Source: Flavobacterium beibuense (GTDB taxonomy: Bacteria > Bacteroidota > Bacteroidia > Flavobacteriales > Flavobacteriaceae). Taken from it: a stretch of DNA of 64,000 nucleotides. The stretch is taken from the NCBI RefSeq assembly GCF_004151245.1, contig NZ_JUIW01000006.1, positions 246,367-310,366 of the forward strand, given 5' to 3'. How positions within the stretch are numbered: the stretch's first letter is position 1; each line of letters starts with the position of its first letter. The notes beneath the pieces were generated by a model, which worked only from the letters and a program-made list of their open reading frames with translations, was not told the origin of the DNA and ran no database searches. Positions 17,054 through 25,535 of the stretch are shown one piece after another. The position numbers were made by a program, and so were the translations under genes.

Positions 17054-17061
17054 TAGCTTTG
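17054..17061 (+). promoter_or_regulatory. -7 box TAGCTTTG for the 17088 gene
   Basis: A perfect TAnnTTTG, 27 bases before the ATG, with TAA instead of TTG 20 bases upstream. Confidence 0.6.
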
Positions 17062-17087
17062 AGCTATAACCACAACAGCATTAAAAA

Positions 17088-18800
17088 ATGAAACATTTAA
17101 TCACCTTAGTATTTATTTTATTTTGCTCTTTAAGTTATGCGCAGAATGCGCCCTTTGAAGAGGCAAAGCAGGAACTGAAAGAACTTTATTCAAAGTTTAC
17201 CAATAAGCAATTAGAACATAATAAAGAAAAGAAGAAACTTGAAGATAAAATTGCTGCTTACGATTATGATATTAAAGATGAAACACTAAAAACGCAACAA
17301 TTAAAAGAAGTGCTTGACAGTATTTATATTAAACAACTTGTAGTAAAAGATAAATATTTGTTGAAAGGTGTACCGGGTGATTCCCTTACTGCTTATTTTC
17401 CTGTGCAGAAAAATTATACACTCACAGAAAAATCTTTAGTACCTAAAAAGAAAGATGAGGGAGAAAAGGAGGTATACATTATGTATGGCGACGGCAAGAT
17501 TGTTGAAGAAAATGTTTTTAAAGGCGATAAAAGAGCTGAGGAAGTCTTTAAAGATATTTTTTCTATTAAAAGCGAAACCTGCCTTGGTAGTTTAGAGATA
17601 CCGGGAGATAAACAAAAAATACAATTGTATACAAATAAATTCGCTCCTGTAAAAGATTCTTCAAAATATGTTTGCTTTAAAGAAGTTAAGTTTTCAATAA
17701 GAGGGGGAACTATTCACGATATAAGGGTATATGCTACAAACCAGGATAAGAGCCAACAATATCTTTTTGAAAACAAGATACCTATATCATTACTTAATTA
17801 TACTCAAAATGCAGATAAAAACTATTTATTTCTAAAGATAGTTTCGTCTTTAAATACTGATACAATTCCTGATATATCTAAAAAGACGGGCACTCCGGCT
17901 AATCTCTATACTATAAAGCTAACTGATGTTTTGGTATATCTACCTAATCCGGGTAATAATTTTGTTCCTGAAGACATAGAATTTACACTGCCAACCAAGG
18001 ATGAAGGGGCTAAGGACGCATTCAAACAAAGCAGAAGGGTATATAAAGTAAATCAGGATACTAACCTTCAAAGCATAATGGAAATGCGTACTTATACTGA
18101 TTTTCTAGGGTTGTTTGACGATTCTGCAAATGGTATAGTTCAAATTGAGGGAAATGCAGATTTTTTTATTGCACCTTATCAATCAATTAGAGCATTTCCT
18201 TCAAATTTTTTCAGAAAAATATCACCGTATGTTCATTATTCAAGACTTGATGAGGACAATAGAGGGCTAACGCTTGCAAATGGTGATACAATAGGACATT
18301 TTAGGATTCCAAGAAGACTGGAAATTATAGAAAAATCATATTTGGATATGGGACTTATTCTAGATATCTTTAGTTTTTCTCCAAGGAAAGATTATCCTTT
18401 TAATATTAATCTATTTGGTTCTTTACGCTATCAGATTGCAACTATTGAACAGGAAGATGAGGAAAATGTAAATTTTAAGACTTATGGATTAGGAGGTGGA
18501 TTAAGATTTGAATTCAGAAGATTTAATAATTTCGGATTTACATTGACACCAGAATTTACCTTTTATAACCATTTAAACCGATATGAATTTTTAAACAATC
18601 CGGATAATTTTTGGGTACTTAGAAATGAAGCAGAAATATATTATTATCCAGGAGAAACTAAATCACAGTCTATATTTTTAAGGCTTAGAACTTTTTGGGA
18701 TACCGATGATGGTGAAGACTCTTTTTTTCAGCTTCAGTTTGGCTATAGGTTCTCTATTGGTTTAGGGAGTGTAAAGCAAAAACCTAGTAGTACTGATTAA
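17088..18800 (+). CDS. Secreted coiled-coil protein with C-terminal beta-barrel-like domain
   Basis: This 570-residue protein has a signal peptide (cleavage after LSYAQ, about residue 19). A highly charged coiled coil spans about residues 24-85. A middle beta-rich region (about 150-300) includes the SIRGGTIHDIRVYATN segment. The C-terminal ~200 residues show alternating aromatic/polar strands ending FFQLQFGYRFSIGLGS, typical of a small outer membrane barrel. I do not recognise a named family. It is transcribed divergently from the two-component operon and shares its proposed operator, so it is the likely main target of that system. It ends at a clear terminator. Confidence 0.7.
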   Translation: MKHLITLVFILFCSLSYAQNAPFEEAKQELKELYSKFTNKQLEHNKEKKKLEDKIAAYDYDIKDETLKTQQLKEVLDSIYIKQLVVKDKYLLKGVPGDSLTAYFPVQKNYTLTEKSLVPKKKDEGEKEVYIMYGDGKIVEENVFKGDKRAEEVFKDIFSIKSETCLGSLEIPGDKQKIQLYTNKFAPVKDSSKYVCFKEVKFSIRGGTIHDIRVYATNQDKSQQYLFENKIPISLLNYTQNADKNYLFLKIVSSLNTDTIPDISKKTGTPANLYTIKLTDVLVYLPNPGNNFVPEDIEFTLPTKDEGAKDAFKQSRRVYKVNQDTNLQSIMEMRTYTDFLGLFDDSANGIVQIEGNADFFIAPYQSIRAFPSNFFRKISPYVHYSRLDEDNRGLTLANGDTIGHFRIPRRLEIIEKSYLDMGLILDIFSFSPRKDYPFNINLFGSLRYQIATIEQEDEENVNFKTYGLGGGLRFEFRRFNNFGFTLTPEFTFYNHLNRYEFLNNPDNFWVLRNEAEIYYYPGETKSQSIFLRLRTFWDTDDGEDSFFQLQFGYRFSIGLGSVKQKPSSTD

Positions 18801-18806
18801 AATTTT

Positions 18807-18832
18807 AAAGCCTGTTTATACAGGCTTTTTTT
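18807..18832 (+). terminator. Rho-independent terminator
   Basis: Stem AAAGCCTG/CAGGCTTT followed by a T-run, directly after the stop at 18800. Confidence 0.85.
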
Positions 18833-18935
18833 ATTATAAAAAAATAGTAGGGGATTTTAGTTTTTAAATGTTTAAGTAAAAAGTTAGCTAAAACTTTATG
18901 GAAACAATATTTTTTTAACCTAAAATCAACTTGCT

Positions 18936-20912
18936 ATGAAATTAAGATTACCTTTTTTAACCTTAATGGTTTTATTTGTTACCAGTGTATTTGCACAAAC
19001 TACAGCAAACCAACCGCCTGATATTATGCAATGCAGCTATGAAATTTTTGACCTAACACAACAGGATCAAATTATTTTAGGAGATCAGGATCCTGAAATC
19101 TTTATGGTTACCTATCATGAGACACAAATTGATGCTGAAGCTGGGACAAATGCTATCCCTAATCCCATGCAGTATATTTCAATGGGAAACCAACAAATTA
19201 TTTATGCAAGAGTATCAAATGCTGATGATGATAGTTTTGCTGTAACTTCTTTTTTGATTATGTGGTCAAGCTGGGAAGAAATACCTACCAACCCTATAAG
19301 TCCGATTGATGTATGTGATAGTGATGAGGACGGAATAGTTATAGTAGACCTTACGAGTGTAATTGATGAGGCTCTTGACGACCCTTCTTTATATAACATT
19401 ACATTCCATTATATAGAAATGGACTTAATGAACGGTAATAATCCTATAGAGAATCCTGAATCTTTTTCTACGGATCAGATGGGTGAATGGTCAGAAATAT
19501 GGATTAGAATAGAAAATCCTGAAACAGGATGCTATGAAATTCAATCAATTATTATAAATATAGTACCATGCACCGAAAATTTACTTTCCGGAACCCTTAC
19601 TTTAGATTCTGAAGGTAACGGTTGTGAGAGTGGAGGTACTCCTGCAGCTTATGTTATGGTTTCACTTACTAATGGAAATGATTTCCGTTATACATTTACC
19701 GATGCAAACGGAAACTATACATTTTTAAATGTACCGGATGGGGTAAACTATATTAGCGTGATGGGACAGGGACCACAAACCTATCAAACTGTTCCGGCAT
19801 CATACACGTTAACTACACCGGGAGTAATAGAGGGTAACAATTTTTGCCTTACAGCACCAGATCCGTATAATGATGTAATGGTATATATACTACCGTATCA
19901 GTTACCTAGACCTGGATTCCCTTTCCATTGTAAACTGTTACTTCAAAATTTAGGTAATACTACACTTAACGGTGCCGTTACACTTGAGTTTGATGATACT
20001 ATCATGACTTATGATAGTTCTTCTCCTATGATGAATTTAACGGGTAATATTCTTGATGTTTATTATGCCAATCTTGAGCCATTTACACCACAATATGTAG
20101 ATGTTTATTTTACAGTATTTACTCCGCCAACGGTAAATGCGGGAGATATTTTAAACCTTGTAGCTAATGTTACGGCTGTTGAAGGAGACGATAACCTTTC
20201 AAATAATGTTGATGAACTTGATCTTGAAGTTGTAAACTCATTTGACCCTAATGATATTGCGTGTCGTGAAGGCGAGTATATTACCGAAGAGCAGGCAGAC
20301 GGATACCTTCATTATCTTATAAGGTTCCAAAATACAGGTAATGCCGATGCTGTGAATATAAGAGTAGAAGATATTCTGGATGATAAGTTTGATGTAGCAA
20401 CTTTCCAGCCTATAGCTTCAAGCCATGATTACAGAGTAGAGATAGAAAACAATACGGTACAGTTTATATTTGATAATATTAACCTGCCTGGAGAAGAAGT
20501 TAACGAGCCTGAAAGCCATGGTTATGTAAGTTATAGAATAAAGCCAATGCCAAACGTACAGTTAGGTGATACTTTTGAAGCTACAGCAGGTATTTATTTC
20601 GACTTTAATGAGCCTATTATAACAAATACCGCTACCACAACTATTCAAAGTCTTAGTGTTGCCCAAAACAGCAAAGGTTTATTTGTTTTATATCCAAACC
20701 CTGCAAAAAACATGGTAAATATTGACTTTACAAAAAATACTGCTAATACTGTTAGCATTAGCGTATCTGATATTTCAGGCAAAACAGTACTTGCTAAAAA
20801 TATTAGCAATGGCGAAAATTCATTTGATGTTTCATCACTTACATCAGGAATGTATTTTGTAAACATTAAAGCAGATAACAAACAACAGATTATTAAATTG
20901 ATGATAGATTAA
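18936..20912 (+). CDS. T9SS-secreted protein with SdrD-B-like and DUF7619-like domains
   Basis: This 658-residue protein has a signal peptide (ending SVFAQ). A SdrD-B/carboxypeptidase-regulatory-like beta domain lies at about residues 215-300 (RYTFTDANGNYTFLNVPDGV). A DUF11-like stretch follows, then a module starting SFDPNDIACREGEYITEE at about 430, which is the DUF7619 pattern common before T9SS tails. The last ~75 residues are a T9SS type A sorting domain (FVLYPNPAKNMVNIDFT). It probably acts as a surface or extracellular structural protein. It is a single gene with its own terminator, and the function of the N-terminal ~200 residues is unknown. Confidence 0.8.
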   Translation: MKLRLPFLTLMVLFVTSVFAQTTANQPPDIMQCSYEIFDLTQQDQIILGDQDPEIFMVTYHETQIDAEAGTNAIPNPMQYISMGNQQIIYARVSNADDDSFAVTSFLIMWSSWEEIPTNPISPIDVCDSDEDGIVIVDLTSVIDEALDDPSLYNITFHYIEMDLMNGNNPIENPESFSTDQMGEWSEIWIRIENPETGCYEIQSIIINIVPCTENLLSGTLTLDSEGNGCESGGTPAAYVMVSLTNGNDFRYTFTDANGNYTFLNVPDGVNYISVMGQGPQTYQTVPASYTLTTPGVIEGNNFCLTAPDPYNDVMVYILPYQLPRPGFPFHCKLLLQNLGNTTLNGAVTLEFDDTIMTYDSSSPMMNLTGNILDVYYANLEPFTPQYVDVYFTVFTPPTVNAGDILNLVANVTAVEGDDNLSNNVDELDLEVVNSFDPNDIACREGEYITEEQADGYLHYLIRFQNTGNADAVNIRVEDILDDKFDVATFQPIASSHDYRVEIENNTVQFIFDNINLPGEEVNEPESHGYVSYRIKPMPNVQLGDTFEATAGIYFDFNEPIITNTATTTIQSLSVAQNSKGLFVLYPNPAKNMVNIDFTKNTANTVSISVSDISGKTVLAKNISNGENSFDVSSLTSGMYFVNIKADNKQQIIKLMID

Positions 20913-20932
20913 ATATTAATTGTTACTAGGTT

Positions 20933-20966
20933 AAATACCCTGGCCATTGGTCAGGGTATTTTTTTG
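20933..20966 (+). terminator. Rho-independent terminator
   Basis: Arms AAATACCCTG and CAGGGTATTT with a 9-base loop and a T-run, shortly after the stop at 20912. Confidence 0.9.
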
Positions 20967-21080
20967 TTTTTATAATTTTTAATTGATAAAAATTAACCGC
21001 CTTTTTGTTAAAAAATTCATCATTTACAAGAGGAAGGTTGTTTTAATTACTTAATTTTAAATAACAAAACAAACCAATTC

Positions 21081-22838
21081 ATGAAAGATAAAATAGTTCA
21101 TAAGCTTAATGAACTGCAGGCTACTGCTATTTGTGGTAACGATATCAGTTCATCCTGCTTATATGTATCTGCCTTAACTATAGGATATGCAGGACAATAT
21201 GCCTGGATATCACTTTTAGTGGTTGCGGTAGTATTATTTATGTTCAGGAAAATCTACGGTGAAGTAGTAGGTGCACTTCCGTTAAATGGAGGGGCTTACA
21301 ATGTTTTATTAAATACCTCTTCTAAAAGGGTAGCCTCTATTGCCGCCATATTAACCGTACTCTCCTATATGGCTACGGCAGTTATTTCGGCAGGTGAGGC
21401 GATGCACTACCTCCACAATATCTTTCACGGACTTAATATAGAAATAGCAACGATTATTGTTTTACTCATATTTACAGGCCTGGCAATAATAGGTATAGGT
21501 GAATCGGCAGCAGTCGCGGTTTTTATCTTTATAGTTCATTTAGCTTCATTAACATTGTTGGTGGTAACTGCAATATTCTTTTTAATTAATCATGGTACTG
21601 AAACTTTTGAGTTTAACTGGAGTCTTCCCCATAACCCCCGGGGTATTGTGTATACCCTCTTTTTAGGCTTCTCGGCTGCAATGTTAGGTATTTCGGGTTT
21701 TGAGAGTTCTGCCAACTTTGTGGAAGAGCAGCAGCCCGGAGTTTTCAGGAAAACCCTGCGTAACATGTGGGCTATAGTCAGCTTTTTTAATCCGGTAATA
21801 GCCCTGCTTATTATAGCTATTTTACCCATAGTTCAACTAGACGGGCATAAGGAATCGTTATTGTCTTATCTGGGGCAAACTACAGGAGGCAACTGGTTAT
21901 CATGGATAATTTCTATAGATGCTGTTTTAGTATTATGTGGTGCGGTTCTAACTTCTTTTGTAGGTGTTTCGGGACTACTTAAACGTATGACGTTAGACCG
22001 TATTTTACCTAACTATTTCCTTAAGGAAAATAAGAATGGAAGTAGTTACAGGATAATAATAACCTTCTTTATTTTATGTGTTTCTGTTTTATATGCTACT
22101 AAAGGTGACCTTGCATCTCTTGCAGGGGTTTATACCTTTTCTTTTTTAGCGGTTATGGCACTATTTGGAATAGGAAACCTGCTGCTTAAAATAAAGAGGA
22201 AAAGATTACCCCGACCGGAAAGAGCAAACGCCTTTGTTGTTGTTATTGCCATATGTTTTATAATAATAGGCTTTAGGGGTAATATGGTTGTAGGTGATAA
22301 TGGAGAGGGAATGCAGGCATTTCAAACCTTTGTTCAATACCTAGTACCTGCTCTCATATTTGTTTTCCTTATGCTAAACAGGGCGGTTCTTATAAATGTG
22401 GCGGTAAGTGTAGTATCCTATTTTTACAAACCTATACGAAGATTTACAATAGTAAGTAACCGTTATCTGGAAAAACTGAATAGGAAGATACACTCTCAGG
22501 AGTTTGTTTTCTTTACAAAAGGCGATAACGTGGGCATACTTAATAAGGTAATGCAGTATGTTGAGGATAATGAAACCACAAAGAAACTAAAGATCGTAAA
22601 TGTAAAATCTTCAGAAACTAATAATGAAGCCCTAAAAAAAGATTTAGAGGTTTTAGATAGAGCCTATCCGGAGATACATATTGAGTTTATAGAAATAAAC
22701 GGAACATTTGGTCCTGACCTTATAGATGAACTTTCTGAAAAATGGGGCATCCCTAAAAACTTTATGTTTATAGGTTCACCCAGTGATAAATTCCCTTACA
22801 GGGTTTCAGAACTGGGAGGCGTAAGGCTCATTATGTAA
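21081..22838 (+). CDS. APC-family amino acid permease with cytoplasmic C-terminal extension
   Basis: This 585-residue transporter begins with the APC-type first helix region LNELQATAICGNDISSSCLY and LPLNGGAYNVLLNTSSKRVA. About 12 hydrophobic segments follow to about residue 455. The last ~120 residues are hydrophilic (KIHSQEFVFFTKGDNVGI onward) and resemble a small alpha/beta domain fused in some Bacteroidota APC carriers. It probably imports an amino acid or a related amine by cation symport or antiport in the inner membrane. Single gene; the substrate is not predictable. Confidence 0.85.
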   Translation: MKDKIVHKLNELQATAICGNDISSSCLYVSALTIGYAGQYAWISLLVVAVVLFMFRKIYGEVVGALPLNGGAYNVLLNTSSKRVASIAAILTVLSYMATAVISAGEAMHYLHNIFHGLNIEIATIIVLLIFTGLAIIGIGESAAVAVFIFIVHLASLTLLVVTAIFFLINHGTETFEFNWSLPHNPRGIVYTLFLGFSAAMLGISGFESSANFVEEQQPGVFRKTLRNMWAIVSFFNPVIALLIIAILPIVQLDGHKESLLSYLGQTTGGNWLSWIISIDAVLVLCGAVLTSFVGVSGLLKRMTLDRILPNYFLKENKNGSSYRIIITFFILCVSVLYATKGDLASLAGVYTFSFLAVMALFGIGNLLLKIKRKRLPRPERANAFVVVIAICFIIIGFRGNMVVGDNGEGMQAFQTFVQYLVPALIFVFLMLNRAVLINVAVSVVSYFYKPIRRFTIVSNRYLEKLNRKIHSQEFVFFTKGDNVGILNKVMQYVEDNETTKKLKIVNVKSSETNNEALKKDLEVLDRAYPEIHIEFIEINGTFGPDLIDELSEKWGIPKNFMFIGSPSDKFPYRVSELGGVRLIM

Positions 22839-22861
22839 GGATTATATTAAAGAAAAAAAAT

Positions 22862-22897
22862 AAAAAGGTAGGGTTTTTATAATCTTGCCTTTTTTTA
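22862..22897 (+). terminator. Probable terminator after the permease
   Basis: An imperfect hairpin AAAAAGGTAG...CTTGCCTTTTT followed by further T residues. Confidence 0.55.
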
Positions 22898-22991
22898 TTG
22901 GTTTTATGTTAACGTATATTAACATTGGTTAACTTATAACTTATTGATTTGTAGTTAGATTTACACCCATCTATTAATTATTTATACCATT

Positions 22992-25265
22992 ATGAAAAAA
23001 TTTACATTACTCACATTACTACTGATAATGTCTTTAGGATATGGTCAGGTAACAAACGAAGGACGCCCGGCAAGTTGGCGCATAAAAGGAATAGAAAAGC
23101 CTCAGGCTATTATAATGCCTTCCTTTAATCTGGATTCCATTCAGGCTGAAGACAGGGTAAGGGATTTAGATCAAAACAAGCCATGGCGTTTTGGTTATGA
23201 ATTTCTTACGGATAATAATCTTCAAAACAGCGGTGTTTGGCATACTATGCCTAACGGCGACAGGGTATGGAGAATTAGGTATGTATCTCAGGGTGCAAAG
23301 ACTTTAAATTTTTTGTTCTCAGATTTTTATATGCCTAAAGGAGCAAAAGTATACCTGTACAATAATGACAGGAGCGATTTGCTGGGGGCTTATGACGAAA
23401 AGCAGAATAATGAAAGCAGGGTGTTGGGAACCTGGCTGGTAACCGGAGACGATATATGGATAGAGTATTTTGAGCCTGCTGCTGTAGCAGGGCAGGGTAA
23501 GCTTGAAATCTTTAAAGTAGTACACGGCTATCGCACGGTTACTTTAATTAACCCTGACAGTAATATTAATAACTCTCAGGACTGTCATTTTGATGCCGAA
23601 TGCTTTTTGGAAGGTATTAATAATATCAAGGATATAAGCAAAAAATCGACAGGACTTATTATCGTTAATAATTCTAACTTTTGTTCGGGTACTCTTATTA
23701 ATAATGTGAATAATGACGGCACCCCATATTTTCTAACTGCAAATCACTGTTATTCCGATCCAACGGAATGGGCTTTTATGTTCAATTGGGTAAGTCCTAA
23801 TCCTGTTTGCGGAGGCGAGCAGCAAAGTGCCAATAATGCACCTAACTACTACCTAACCGCCAGTGGTGCACAGTTGAAAGCAAGAAAAGAGGAACCTGAT
23901 TTTATGCTGGTTGAAATGACCTCGGATATTCCTGAAGAATGGGATGTTGTTTGGTCAGGTTGGGACAGGAGTGATGTACCCCCACCTTTTACTTATGGGC
24001 TTCACCATCCTTCAGGAGATATTATGAAGCTTAGTTATGATGCCAATCCTCCAATTCCACAAGATATAGAGGATAATGATATGGGATATATCTGGGTACA
24101 GGAAAGTATTGAAGTAGGTGCACTGGAGCCGGGATCGTCAGGTTCAGGTATGTTCGATAATACCGGAAGGCTTATAGGGCAGGCATGGTTTATAGCAGGT
24201 AATGTATGTAACGGTATTAATACAGGAGGGCTTTTAGTAGGCTATGGCAGGTTAGGGGTTTCATGGGATATGGGTGAAACACCGGATACAAGACTTAAAG
24301 ACTGGCTTGATCCTGACAATACTGGGGCAATAACTACCAATTGGTACCCTCCGCAGGAATTTTATACCCTGGATGCTAAGGCTATTTTTTATGAACACGG
24401 ATATAATCCTTGCGGTAATCAGGTAGCACCTGTTTTAAGATTAATCAATAACGGTACTCAAAATCTTACTTCTGTACAAATAAGCTGCAGTTTTAATGGT
24501 ACAGAGCCTGTAATTATAGACTGGACAGGAAATATAGCCGAGAATGAAAGCGCTCTTATAGATCTGCCTCAAAATGCAACCGTGCTAGGGGAGAACACAC
24601 TGGAGGTTATCGTGCTTAACCCGAATAATGGTACCGATGAAAATACAGCTAACAACAGTATCTATGAAAGTTTTGTTACTCCGGATACTATTGAAACATC
24701 AAATGTAGTATTTACGATAACTACCGATACTTATGGCGAAGAGGTTAGCTGGTCCCTTAAAGATGCAAGCGGTAATGTTATATATAGTGTAGCACCTGAT
24801 TCATACGGAGACAATACAACATACAGTCAGACTTTTATGTTAGAGGAAGGATGTTATACATTTACTATAAAAGATGTTTATGGTGACGGAATATGCTGCT
24901 CTCAGGGAGATGGAAGTTATTCGCTTACCACAACATCGGGAGAGGTGATTGTACAGGGGGGCGACTATGGAGCACTGGAAACCACAACTTTTAAAATGGC
25001 TGATAATTTGGGAATTATTGATATGAAAGAAGAAAACCTGACGATTTATCCTAACCCTTCGTCAGGGATATTTACTATAGCGTCATCACAAAATATAGAA
25101 GGTACTGCTTATACAATATATAATATGTTAGGACAGGCTGTAAAATCGGGTAGTTTTGCTTCCGGTGCAAATACTGTCGACCTGGCAGAAGTACCAGAGG
25201 GTATATACCTTTTACAGGCCTCCGGCAACGGAAGGCAACAAACCTATAAACTTATAAAAGAGTAA
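22992..25265 (+). CDS. Secreted trypsin-like (lysyl endopeptidase-type) serine protease with T9SS sorting domain
   Basis: This 757-residue protein has a signal peptide ending at about residue 18 (LGYG). A propeptide-like region covers residues 20-190. The S1 protease domain shows H252 in FLTANHCYS, D303 in EEPDFMLVEM and S383 in EPGSSGSGMF, like the Lys-C endopeptidases that have the same cysteine-rich CSGTLINN start. CARDB-like beta domains follow at about 460-570, then a domain with DVYGDGICCSQGDGSY at about 570-670. The end is a T9SS type A domain (LTIYPNPSSGIFTIAS). It is likely an extracellular protease. It ends at a strong terminator. Confidence 0.85.
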   Translation: MKKFTLLTLLLIMSLGYGQVTNEGRPASWRIKGIEKPQAIIMPSFNLDSIQAEDRVRDLDQNKPWRFGYEFLTDNNLQNSGVWHTMPNGDRVWRIRYVSQGAKTLNFLFSDFYMPKGAKVYLYNNDRSDLLGAYDEKQNNESRVLGTWLVTGDDIWIEYFEPAAVAGQGKLEIFKVVHGYRTVTLINPDSNINNSQDCHFDAECFLEGINNIKDISKKSTGLIIVNNSNFCSGTLINNVNNDGTPYFLTANHCYSDPTEWAFMFNWVSPNPVCGGEQQSANNAPNYYLTASGAQLKARKEEPDFMLVEMTSDIPEEWDVVWSGWDRSDVPPPFTYGLHHPSGDIMKLSYDANPPIPQDIEDNDMGYIWVQESIEVGALEPGSSGSGMFDNTGRLIGQAWFIAGNVCNGINTGGLLVGYGRLGVSWDMGETPDTRLKDWLDPDNTGAITTNWYPPQEFYTLDAKAIFYEHGYNPCGNQVAPVLRLINNGTQNLTSVQISCSFNGTEPVIIDWTGNIAENESALIDLPQNATVLGENTLEVIVLNPNNGTDENTANNSIYESFVTPDTIETSNVVFTITTDTYGEEVSWSLKDASGNVIYSVAPDSYGDNTTYSQTFMLEEGCYTFTIKDVYGDGICCSQGDGSYSLTTTSGEVIVQGGDYGALETTTFKMADNLGIIDMKEENLTIYPNPSSGIFTIASSQNIEGTAYTIYNMLGQAVKSGSFASGANTVDLAEVPEGIYLLQASGNGRQQTYKLIKE

Positions 25266-25267
25266 AT

Positions 25268-25294
25268 AAAAAAGAGGCCAGTGGCCTCTTTTTT
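25268..25294 (+). terminator. Rho-independent terminator
   Basis: Stem AAAAAAGAGGCC/GGCCTCTTTTTT with a 3-base loop right after the protease stop. It can also work on the minus strand. Confidence 0.9.
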
Positions 25295-25532
25295 ATTGTA
25301 TAATTATCTTTAAAACAAAAGCTTTGTCGTCAACTTTTTGCTTAGGAGTTTAAAATGAAGCCTTTGTCATCCATGCTGAAATCAATTTTTTCATTCAATC
25401 CCAGTACCGATAGTGATTTAAATATAGGTACATTACCTCACAGTATTTCTTAGTAAACGACTTTAGGGTTACTTCGGTATTTGCAATGGTATGGTTATTA
25501 ATAATAAAAAGTATAAGCAAATACTTATTCAT
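25293..25532 (-). pseudogene. Decayed C-terminal tail resembling GH29 alpha-L-fucosidase
   Basis: In the 240-bp gap between the protease and GH97 genes, minus-strand translation in three successive frames gives NTEVTLKSFTKKYCE, then GNVPIFKSLSVLGLNEKI followed by DFSMDDKGFILN, then TPKQKVDDKAFVLKIIIQ and a stop. Joined, this follows the C-terminal beta domain of bacterial GH29 fucosidases (SVxLLGxxEKIxxxxDxxGxxxxxPxxKxDxxAFVxKI). At least two frameshifts separate the parts, at about 25435 and 25350, and the catalytic domain is missing. It lies directly downstream of GH97 on the same strand. Family assignment is by eye. Confidence 0.55.
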
Positions 25533-25535
25533 TAC

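Noticed and set aside
22915..22935. GTTAAC-containing repeats before the protease gene as an operator
   Set aside because: The motif is short and AT-rich, and no second copy or regulator nearby supports it.
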